Of a stretch of DNA of 64,000 nucleotides, positions 56,263-64,000 are shown piece after piece. Under the pieces are notes generated by a model that saw only the letters and a program-made list of their open reading frames with translations, was not told the DNA's origin and ran no database searches. The stretch comes from Aphelocoma coerulescens. Its lineage: Eukaryota > Chordata > Aves > Passeriformes > Corvidae. How positions within the stretch are numbered: position 1 is the first letter of the stretch; each line of letters starts with the position of its first letter. The translations under genes were made by a program, and so were the position numbers. The stretch lies in the NCBI RefSeq assembly GCF_041296385.1, contig NC_091019.1:7153264-7217263 (forward strand), in the 5' to 3' direction.

Positions 56263-57518
56263 TTTGGACCATACTGGTAACATTGATAATTGGGGCAGGT
56301 GCATGGGACCAGAATACATACCTTCGATTGCTCAAAGGTGTTGTTGAAAATTTTAATCTAACTGATTGCTGGATATGTTCCCAGCTGCCTGAGAATTCTG
56401 CTAGAGGCTTTCCTTTGGTTGGGGCAACATTCCCTAATACAACAGAAATCTATGCTGCACTTAGCACTAACAGGCTTTCACATTATGTCAACATATCCCT
56501 AGATCAACTTCAGTGGAAGTTGGAGTTTGAAGAGCCAATACTTGGGTCCTCACCAGTATCCTGTGTGCAGAGGCGCTGGGAAGAATCTGTACCTAAAAAC
56601 TCAGGAGGGAATAAGACAGACTCCAAATGCGGGAACTTAACATTTATAGGCAGCTACCCCAACTGCTCAGAATTCTGGACCTATGGGGGGGCCAACATGT
56701 GGAATAAGAATCAAACAAGACAAGGACCAAAGCCCAAGGGTTGGCCGGTGCCCACAGGGCAGGGTTGGTACTGGATATGTGGTCACAGCGCCTATAAAGT
56801 TTTACCCTTAGGATGGCAAGGCCGCTGTGCCATAAGACCGGTATTTCCCCACATTACTGTTGTTTCTCAACTACAAGGCTTGCTCCAAACTTTTATACGG
56901 AGGACCAAAAGGACATCAAACCCCTTAATAGATAGGCCCACTAGATTTCACACCTTTGCCAGATGGTTTATACCGGGACTCAGAGTAAGTGAACTAGAGA
57001 AAGCAATAGTGAACCTTTCTGCTACTGTAGAAACCATAATGAATGCCAGTGCAGATGCCATAAGAGCACAGCAAATCGAGATTAAGAGCATCTCACAATT
57101 AGCCATACAGAATAGACTTGCATTAGATTTGCTGTATGTCAAGGAAGGAGGAGTATGTACAGTTATAAATACAAGCTGTTGTAGTTATGTTGATTTAGAC
57201 AAACGAATAGAAACAGATTTGCAGACAATTCTGCAAAAAACACAGACACTGTGTCAGATCACCTTTGACGACACTTCTTGGGGGTTTAAAGAGGTATGGG
57301 ACAAACTTACATCATGGTTACCCAACTTATCCTGGCTTAAACAATTGTTTGTAATAGCTATTTGTGTTATTGCATTCTTACTTACTGTTTGTATTAGTAG
57401 TTACTGTTGTATGATACTATGTACTTGGAATCGCAATGCTTATGCCCAATGGCACAAGCATAAACTTAGAAATAAGATAGAGAAGGGTTCTTACCTTAAA
57501 GACATGCAAGATTTGTAA
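56259..57518 (+). CDS. env: Proviral envelope glycoprotein, open frame
   Basis: The start ATG at 56259 overlaps the integrase stop as ATGA, the usual retroviral layout. The frame is open for 419 residues; 19 more codons upstream belong to the overlap. Residues 2-14 are a hydrophobic signal peptide. The surface subunit is short (about 218 residues) with CWIC at 37-40, about eight N-glycosylation sites and a furin-type site RRTKR at 214-218. The transmembrane subunit has a coiled-coil region, an immunosuppressive-type segment before CX6CC (Cys300, Cys307, Cys308), a membrane anchor at about 363-388 and a cytoplasmic tail of about 30. The segment just after the cleavage site is not the usual hydrophobic glycine-rich fusion peptide. 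Whether it is expressed is unknown. Confidence 0.9.
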   Translation: MIWTILVTLIIGAGAWDQNTYLRLLKGVVENFNLTDCWICSQLPENSARGFPLVGATFPNTTEIYAALSTNRLSHYVNISLDQLQWKLEFEEPILGSSPVSCVQRRWEESVPKNSGGNKTDSKCGNLTFIGSYPNCSEFWTYGGANMWNKNQTRQGPKPKGWPVPTGQGWYWICGHSAYKVLPLGWQGRCAIRPVFPHITVVSQLQGLLQTFIRRTKRTSNPLIDRPTRFHTFARWFIPGLRVSELEKAIVNLSATVETIMNASADAIRAQQIEIKSISQLAIQNRLALDLLYVKEGGVCTVINTSCCSYVDLDKRIETDLQTILQKTQTLCQITFDDTSWGFKEVWDKLTSWLPNLSWLKQLFVIAICVIAFLLTVCISSYCCMILCTWNRNAYAQWHKHKLRNKIEKGSYLKDMQDL

Positions 57519-57530
57519 AGAATTACAAAT

Positions 57531-57549
57531 AACCAAAGAAAAGGGGGGA
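57531..57549 (+). promoter_or_regulatory. Polypurine tract
   Basis: accaaagaaaaggggggat immediately before the 3' LTR; the A-rich then G-run form is the plus-strand primer site of retroviruses. Confidence 0.85.
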
Positions 57550-57550
57550 T

Positions 57551-58093
57551 TGAAGAAGGGGCAGTCAATAACTAACTCATGTAAGCACAAGTTAACTATT
57601 GGGAGACAGCAAATGTTAGTTCAGACAGAAGATGTTAATTACAAAGCCTGAAAAACCAAATTCACCCTAATCTTGTCAAGATAGAGGGCACAAGGATCAT
57701 CTCAGAGACCGCTGAATCATTCCTCAAAGGACTACACATGCCCACGGAGAAAGGTGAAAAGTTCACTGAGAGGATGACTACTGGCCTTCATCAGAAAGAC
57801 CCCCGAGGAAGAAGAGGAGCCTTCCTCAGCGCGACCACCAGGACACACAGCGCATGCGTGACCCGTATGCTAATGATACTAATGACTTCTGAGAAATAAT
57901 TTGTATAACCACACCTGTCCCAAGGAATGTGATGAATATTCCTAATTTAACCCGTAATACTGTGTTGTAGAGAGCACCAGGTGTGTGTTTTGGAGGAGCG
58001 ATCCCCACGCACCCGGCGCGCCGAATAAAGTAAATACCCATTTCTCTGACTCTGTCTCTGAAGTGTCTCATGGCCCGGTTGCGGTGCAATTCA
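57551..58093 (+). repeat. 3' LTR of the provirus
   Basis: TGAAGAAGGGGCAGTC to GCAATTCA, about 543 bases, with AATAAA at 58024-58029. It differs from the 5' LTR by a 4-base insertion near the start, small indels near 57960 and about two dozen substitutions, five of them clustered in the last 13 bases. Confidence 0.93.
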
Positions 58094-58780
58094 CCATCCA
58101 GCCTGGGCTTAGACATTTTCAGGAGTGGGGCACCCACAGCTTCTCTGGGCAACCTCTGCCACTGCCTCACTACTGTCACAGTGGAGAAATTCCTCTTATT
58201 ACCTCATCTAAATCTACCCTCTTTCAGTTTAAAGACATTCCCGCTTTGAAGCCAATCTTACAATTGCACGTTCTTGCAAATCTTTCCAGCTCTCTTGTAT
58301 GCATATATGTACTGCAAAGGGCTTTAAGGCCTCTCTGGGGCCTTCTCTTCTCTAGGTTGAAGAACCCCAACTCTTAACCTGTCTCCATAGTAGAGGTGCT
58401 CCAGCCCTCTGAGGGTCTTTATGGTCCTCTCTGGACTCTCCAACAGGTTGTTCTTAAGTTGGGGGCCCCAGAGCTGTACACAGTGCTCCTGGTGGGGTCT
58501 CACAACAGCAAAGAGACAGTCACCTCCATTGACCTGCTGGTCACACTGCTTTTCATGCAGCCCAAGATGTGGTTGGCTTTCTAGGCTGCAAGTGCACATT
58601 GCTAGGTCATGTTGAGCTTCTCACGGCCATGGCCTTCTCCTGAGGACCCCTCTCAATCCATTCTTTGCCCAGCTTGTATTTGTGCTTGGGATTGCCCTGA
58701 CTCATGTGCAGCACCTCGCACCTGGCCTTGGACTGCACAGGGTTCATACAGACCCACTTCTCAAGCCTGTTAGGTCATCA
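58094..58780 (-). mobile_element. CR1 LINE, second part after the provirus
   Basis: It resumes with CCATCCAGCCTGGGCTTAGA and continues through ctctgggcaacct, ctaaatctaccctctttcag, ggggccccagagctg, tgacctgctggtcacactgc and gcccaagatgtggttggctt, all standard antisense CR1. The right edge is not sharp. Together with 49612-49743 it forms one CR1 copy of about 0.8 kb. Its open frames are shadows. Confidence 0.9.
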
Positions 58781-59002
58781 GAGTGGGTAACTGGGTTGCT
58801 GAACTAAGTACTTGACACAAGTCACAAAACAGTCCAGATCTTTCTGAACTGGCCATCAAAAGTCTTAGTGTCATAATGAGAGACTGATGAGGTGCACTGG
58901 AAGGTGGAGAGAAGGAGGCTTACCTGCTGCCCTTACTGGAGAGGCTGACCTTGTATGCAGGAGAGCAGAAGAGCTCAGCAGAGCAGCTGGGCTGTGTTGT
59001 GT

Positions 59003-59467
59003 TGATGCCATGATGGTTTTTTGCCTTTTCTCTTATACTCCTTTTATATACCTTTTAATAGCTTTTGTATTCTTAGTGGTTTTTAGCCTACATTCTTAGG
59101 CTTATTTGTCAAGCTAGGAGACTAAACATCTTAGAAGCCTTGTAGTTAGGGATCAGAAGGCCCCAGACACCAAGGTCCTCTCTACAACACATTTTGTAAA
59201 CTAAAATAGAAACATCCAGGGGAAGGTTCCTTGGGGAGGGGGGCTCACTCAAGGCCCCACTGGGGAATCTTTTGATAGATATGCTAATTAGTAAGACCTA
59301 TAATGTTATACTTGATCGATTGTGGGTGTGCATTGTGGTGTGCATTTTGGCGCATTCCACCCAGACGTGGTGCACCTAAGGATCCTTAAAATAAATATAG
59401 AGGTAAAATCCCTTTATCCCTTCTAACCATGTTTGAGTCTTGATTTTAAGACCAGGAAAAGGCATCA
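59003..59467 (+). mobile_element. Solo LTR with 7-bp inverted ends, TSD GTGT
   Basis: The ends are TGATGCC and GGCATCA, a perfect 7-base inverted repeat, flanked on both sides by GTGT (58999-59002 and 59468-59471). AATAAA at 59390-59395 sits 75 bases from the 3' end, so the element is on the plus strand. Length is 465 bases. The 4-base duplication fits an ERV1/gamma-type integrase. It is unlike the provirus LTR. Confidence 0.8.
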
Positions 59468-59471
59468 GTGT

Positions 59472-60272
59472 TCCTGGGAGCTGCAGTGGAGGTACTGTGA
59501 CTTTCCTGCTGCATGGTGTAGTGTGTTACGAATTAATTTTCTGCATTGTAATGAAAGCATTCTTAAATTTTACTTATTTTTAGAGTATCAAGGTGCTATT
59601 GTTTTGTGGATTAAGTGTTCAGTATTTGTCAAGCTTTAGATTACAACTCAGTTCTCTATTGCTTACAGTCCCCCATTGAATCCATCAGATCCCCAAAGGT
59701 AACTAAAAGAGATTTTGCTGCAAATCTGTTAAGATTTGGAGAAAGATTGAAGTGCACTTGGACGGAACTCTTCATGGAGAAAGAGATCACAGCTTTCTGA
59801 AGAAAGTGTGACCTGGGGTAAGATACATAACAGAAAAGGTAAGTGGTTCTTTTAATGTGCTTATATAACATAGTCAGAAAGTTGTCTATTGAGAAGTAGC
59901 AAAACCATGGTAAAAATTTTCTGTGTCAGAGGACCTATATGTCATCACTGGGGGGTTTCAAGGCTGATGATTTTCTTGCTGAAGCTTTAACCTTTCAGTG
60001 AAGTCACTTGGTTTTGAGGTCCTTTAATAGCTGCTTATTTTTGGGATTTCACAGAATGTTAATGCCTAGCTCAGTAACAGAAGGGGGAGGTGGGGGTGTT
60101 GCTTGTTTTAGTCCTTTGAGGGCATTTTTGTCCACTCCTCCCACCCTGCCAAATAACTTTGTAGTGATATAACACATTAGATGTGTAAATAACTTAAAGA
60201 ACCCCACCAAAACCCATACTGAACACTGGCATTAATAGTAGTAGCACATTGCTTTTAAGTGGGGCTGCTATG
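59472..60272. other. Sequence between two solo LTRs
   Basis: About 0.8 kb with no identifiable element. A good acceptor-donor pair (gcttacag ... aag|gtaact, about 59667-59699) could bound a small non-coding exon, but there is no other support. Confidence 0.4.
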
Positions 60273-60276
60273 CTGA

Positions 60277-60903
60277 TGTCTTGGGGTGACTTCATGATGT
60301 GTATCCCCTATCACTGCTCTATGCCCAGGCATGATTCCTGTGCCTTTCTGTGTCTTTAAAACTGGGTGTGAGAGAAGGAAAAAAAAAGGCCAGATGAACT
60401 TTTCAAAGCAGTTTGTGCTTCAAGGTCACTCTATCTTCGCTGCGTGCTTCTGCAGTGGCAAGAGCAGAGGCAAGCACCTTCCTGCTTTTCCTGGGCTCTT
60501 GGCTCCTTTTCTCAGAAGAGAGAGACAGAGAATTAAACTCCTTTATTTTCCTGGGACTTCGGTTTCTTCTTCTTGTCTTCTGGACTGTTCAACAATACCA
60601 GAACACACCAGGAGACCTTACGCCTTGGCCTGGAGGGGCCCAAGCCAACCCAGCTCCAAAGAGGAGAAAGCCACACCCACAAAGGACTCTGGAAGTTTAC
60701 CAGGTTCTCTCCAGTGAGAGGTTTTATTATTTAGCATTATTCTTTTCCCATTGTGCATTGTGTCTAATAAATAGGTTTTTTTCTTTCACTTTCCTCCAAG
60801 GAATTTTTTCCCAAACCTGGTAGGGGAGGGCTGGCTGAAACCTGCCTTCTATCAGAGGATGTTCATTTTGGACATTCCTCCGAATTTGTCTCAAACTGGG
60901 ATA
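60277..60903 (+). mobile_element. Solo LTR, TSD GCTGA
   Basis: It starts TGTCTTGGGGTGACTTC and ends GTCTCAAACTGGGATA, flanked by perfect 5-base copies of GCTGA (60272-60276 and 60904-60908). AATAAA in tctaataaatagg near 60766 gives plus orientation. The terminal TA in place of CA is probably a mutation. The last about 150 bases resemble the 3' end of the LTR at 33599-34658. The 128- and 136-residue open frames inside are not supported as genes. Confidence 0.82.
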
Positions 60904-60908
60904 GCTGA

Positions 60909-62138
60909 TCAGTTTGAATTTTTTTTATTCATCTGATGAATTATGTGTAGTGAGTTTTGAATATCTGATTTAACAAAAAATACATATTCAAAATGTCAGT
61001 GACCTTTCTGCAGGATTTTGGGAGTGCATTAGAAGATTTGACAATTTGTTATCGATTCATTTGTAACAGTCTAGTTATGCTGACATTTGTCCAAGAGTAG
61101 TATCAAATTGTGCCAAAATCTGACTTTTATCTGACTTTTAAATGTTGATTAGTCTCTACCTCTTATCTTCTTGATATCCAGCAGATGGTACTATTGACAC
61201 AAAAATATCCTGTATCTCCTAAATCCATAACCACACCTTCAATTTACTGTTTGGTTCGATATTACAGGCAGTTGTATTATTTCTATTGCAAACCTGGAGA
61301 GAGACCTTCTATGTAAACCTTCTATGTAAACCTGGAGAGAGAAACCGTTTTTGGCTGTTTGTTTATAAAGTTATCATGCTTATTTAACTATTTAAAAGGT
61401 AAAACTCTTACATGATTAAATTAGTCAGATTTTAACTTGGGACTGCTCAGTTACTTATCATACCTTGTAGTTATTTGAATTTTAAACTTTAGGGATCTTT
61501 ATTCAAGAGAAGACAGGTGTCTGTAAGAGTGGCCATGACTCAATCATAACTGTGATTTGAGAAGTAGAAGTTCTTGCTTTTGCTATAGGCAGTTCTTAAA
61601 GCAATGGAGACATAGACCACTTTGCAGGAAAAGCAAAGGAACAGCTTAGTGCCAGGCCTTCTGCTGGAAAAGTAATTGCAGCATCTGTGGATGCTTATAT
61701 ACACACATCTTTAGGGCCCTGATGTTACTCATAGTCATTAGCTACCTGTTTAAATATCAATAGGAAGCAACTGCAGCTAATCAATGCTGTCACTGGTTTC
61801 ATGGGAGCAGGTGCAGCCCTGATGTGTGCCTAGTGTCTGTCCGCTTGGGTTAAGCAAGGCTTCAGGGCTGACACTCTCCACAGCAGTTCCAGTCAGCCAG
61901 TCCTACTTAGCTGTTCCTTCTCTGGCTGTATGGTCACATGCCACCTTCTGTGGATGCTGAAAGCTTGATGCAGAGAAATTTTCCAGCTTTCTGCCAGCAT
62001 CCATGTGAAAGCTTGCTTTCACACATGTGCTAGCTGTAAACAGTGAGAGGTTTTAGTAAACCAATCCTTTATCTTGCAGGTGCAAGGTTGTTATGCAGCT
62101 TGTTATGTTACTGACTGGAGAAATATTTTGAAATGGGT
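60909..62138. other. Intergenic, no clear feature
   Basis: About 1.2 kb. A 13-base unit, ccttctatgtaaa, is tandemly duplicated near 61304-61330. Nothing else can be named. Confidence 0.4.
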
Positions 62139-62307
62139 GTTGTAGGGTTTAACCAATCATTCTAAGAGGTGGATGGTCAAAGGACCAATAACCTTATGCC
62201 ATTCAAGCAAACCAGGTTATATAAATGAGTTTGGAAATTAATAAATAATTCCATTTCTTTCCTGGACTGAAGTCTGTGTCGTTTTTCTCGCCATCCCCAG
62301 TACAACA
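62139..62307 (+). mobile_element. Candidate very short LTR
   Basis: The ends TGTTGTA and TACAACA are a perfect 7-base inverted repeat. Inside, in promoter order, are two CCAAT boxes (aaccaatcat, ggaccaataa), a TATA-type box (gttatataaatg) and AATAAA (attaataaataa). It spans 169 bases. No target duplication is visible, so it may be truncated, and the ends may have matched by chance. Confidence 0.5.
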
Positions 62308-62793
62308 GCAACAACCTTCCTTGCAGAGTGGTAAATTAAAGGGGACAATCAATTTCTGTTTGTAGAAGAGTTCTTGTATCTGTGTAAATGCCACCTGCAA
62401 TACAAGTGAGTATATTTGTGGGGTGTTGAAGTGAAAGCTCCTCTGGACTCAGCCCCAGAGGGAAGCCAAAGCACAGGGGTTGAATTAAAACCTTTGGATA
62501 AGCTGAGATACATGAAGTCACACCAAAGTGAAATAGAAATAGAGATTTTTAACTTTTAGTAGAAATATATGCTAAGTGCCTTAAACATTAAAAAGCTGCA
62601 ACAGAGACCTTAAACACAGTTCTTACTGCAGCCATGTTACCTTTTCACAGAATTCTTTACTTTAGACAAAATATAGATAGAATGATACTGTTCACATTTT
62701 TGAGATAGAGTGTTCACATAAACAATGAGTTGATAGAAACTGTATAAGCAAATCTGCGTAATACCTATACTATACTTGTGTATGACTTATGAC

Positions 62794-63105
62794 TGTTAGA
62801 ATTAGACCAGGATAGGCTAAGAAAAGGAAAATTTGAACCGTGTGTTAATCTTATTGGTGAATTAACAAATATAATCCACACTTCTGTGAGAAAAAATATA
62901 GAGCATTTAGAAGAAACTAGAATTAGAAGAAGAAACTGTTTTCTGCCTGCTGTTTGCTGTTGCTGCTTGGCTTTATCATGTAACCCCCTTCGAACTCTGC
63001 CAAGAAAGCTGTGAGACTATGAAATAAAGAACTTAGCAGAACAGCAGTCTCCTCTGCTCTCTTACCCTGGTCTGAGAAGGAGGGGTAACCCATCTGAGCT
63101 CAACA
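62794..63105 (+). mobile_element. LTR-like fragment
   Basis: It starts TGTTAGAATTAGACC, has AATAAA at 63023-63028 and a U5-like stretch (cctctgctctcttaccctgg), and could end at ...CTCAACA. There is no clear target duplication and the boundaries are tentative. Confidence 0.35.
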
Positions 63106-63518
63106 GTGGAGTCCTGTTTTTACAGACCAGCAGGTCAAGCTGGAAGGGAGCATTTCCATCTCTATCCTGGCCTCTTCAGGACCATTTAGGTACTCTATAA
63201 AATATGTATAATTGAGCCAATAAGTGGCTAGCTGCAAGAAATTCTGCTGCACTTCAGGCATGCTAAATAGATTGAAGTTGGCAATGGTGCTCATTTTAGA
63301 CCCTCAGCTAGCTTCTTCTGGCCTCTTCGTTCTTGAGGGGATCAAGAGCATCCATTTGTGTAAAGTCTTCCATCCAAAGCACAATTAGTAGAGTCTCAGG
63401 CTCTGAGTGTGACTGTAAGGAATCAACAATGCGACTGATGCTTTTTATTCATAACATTTTATTTATATATGAGGAGGCTGATTCCCACCACAAAGATGAT
63501 GGAATCTTAAAAGGTAAG

Positions 63519-63999
63519 TGTTGGGGTGACCCAGCCCACTGCAGGGCTGGGGCAGCGTGCGAATCAATCCCAGCCCCTCCCCTGGATCGAGTTCCCCGAA
63601 GAGTCAGACTCAGGGGGCTCCTCAGAAGCCTAAGCCGCACCCCCCCGGGCAGTGCCCGGGTACAAGCCGCCTCCCCCAGTTCAGGAAAATTCTCGGTTAC
63701 TCGGTCGTTCATTGGTTCTGTTATAACTCCCGCCTCTCGGTTTACCCCCAGTGGTTCTTGTTACATTGTATCCTCCCCCTGGCTTATAACTCATTGGTTG
63801 TTTTCCCCTTCCACCGGAGTTTTCAAATTCCCTATAAAACTGAGGACAAGGCTCCGAGGAGCCGTCCCATCCCATCCCAGCAATCCAACCTCATCATGAT
63901 CCCACCGCATTAAACCTGTTGGAAGCCAGACCTGAACAGCTTCTCTCTTCCTTTGTCTCTGAGCTAACGTGAGCCGATCCCATCGGCTCCTGCCATGTT
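63519..63999 (+). mobile_element. LTR promoter region, cut by window edge
   Basis: It starts TGTTGGGGTGACCC next to AT-rich DNA. It is GC-rich, with inverted CCAAT boxes (attgg at 63711 and 63793), a TATA box (tataaaa, 63833-63839) and, beyond it, hairpin-forming sequence and ATTAAA at 63909-63914. This is U3-R-U5 order on the plus strand. The perfect stems cccgggca/tgcccggg (63644-63660) and gagccgat/atcggctc (63971-63989) are notable. The right end or any internal region is outside the window. The 188-residue open frame across it is not a gene. Confidence 0.6.
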
Positions 64000-64000
64000 T

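Larger units (their letters stand above)
49744..58093 (+). mobile_element. Gamma-type endogenous retrovirus, LTR to LTR
   Basis: An 8.35 kb provirus on the plus strand. Order: LTR, leader, gag, in-frame TGA, protease, reverse transcriptase, RNase H, integrase, env overlapping the integrase stop, polypurine tract, LTR. Features pointing to gamma-type: 4-base target duplication, gag and pol in one frame separated by a stop, a CxxC in the surface subunit and CX6CC in the transmembrane subunit, and a purine tract ending GGGGGGA before the LTR. gag and pro-pol are broken in several places; env is open. The LTRs differ at roughly two dozen positions by eye plus small indels, so the insertion is old but not ancient. 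It lies inside an older CR1. Confidence 0.95.

Noticed and set aside
58324..58615. Frames of 60-90 codons in the CR1 right part
   Set aside because: They are frames of an antisense, 5'-truncated CR1, not host genes.
59668..59699. Possible small exon with good acceptor and donor
   Set aside because: Two splice-like motifs alone are weak evidence; no protein or partner exon is visible.
60331..60823. 128- and 136-codon frames
   Set aside because: They lie inside a solo LTR with a defined target duplication and have no domain.
63333..63913. 188- and 118-codon frames at the right edge
   Set aside because: They run across the boundary of an LTR promoter region; no protein similarity is recognisable.

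Overview
The window looks like avian nuclear DNA, probably from a songbird. The grounds are CR1 LINE 3' ends with the bird-type tail, several endogenous-retrovirus LTRs, and two vertebrate single-copy genes, GAS2 and SVIP, that are also neighbours in other vertebrates. The passerine assignment rests on LTR style and is less certain than 'bird'. Almost all open frames outside the exons and the provirus are chance.

Bases 1 to about 39.1 kb hold the 3' part of GAS2 on the + strand. Four coding exons can be placed with matching splice phases: 2015-2078 (end of the CH domain), 6585-6729 (linker), 9950-10057 and 38430-38648 (GAR domain and C-terminus). The last intron is about 28 kb. It carries CR1 fragments, a G-free CA-rich tract and an antisense, CpG-rich 1.06 kb solo LTR at 33599-34658.

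From about 44.3 to 49.2 kb, on the - strand and tail-to-tail with GAS2, lies the complete SVIP coding sequence. It has four exons: 48857-48919, 47875-47925, 45543-45656 and a 15-base last exon at 44705-44719. The predicted protein has 80 residues, with a lipidation-type N-terminus and a VCP-interacting motif. A CpG island covers exon 1 and the promoter.

From 49.6 kb to the right edge is repeat-rich DNA. A gamma-type provirus (49744-58093) sits inside a CR1 element with a 4-base target duplication, CCAT. It keeps both LTRs, a decayed gag, pro and pol, and one uninterrupted env frame. To its right are two well-bounded solo LTRs (59003-59467, TSD GTGT; 60277-60903, TSD GCTGA), two less certain LTR-like pieces, and an LTR promoter region starting at 63519 that runs to or past the window edge.

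The genes show no operon-like cooperation. GAS2 is a cytoskeletal linker and SVIP a regulator of VCP/p97 in ER-associated degradation. The most noteworthy items are the open env with a very short surface subunit, the in-frame TGA at the gag-pol junction, the altered reverse-transcriptase active site, and the 4-codon last exon of SVIP.
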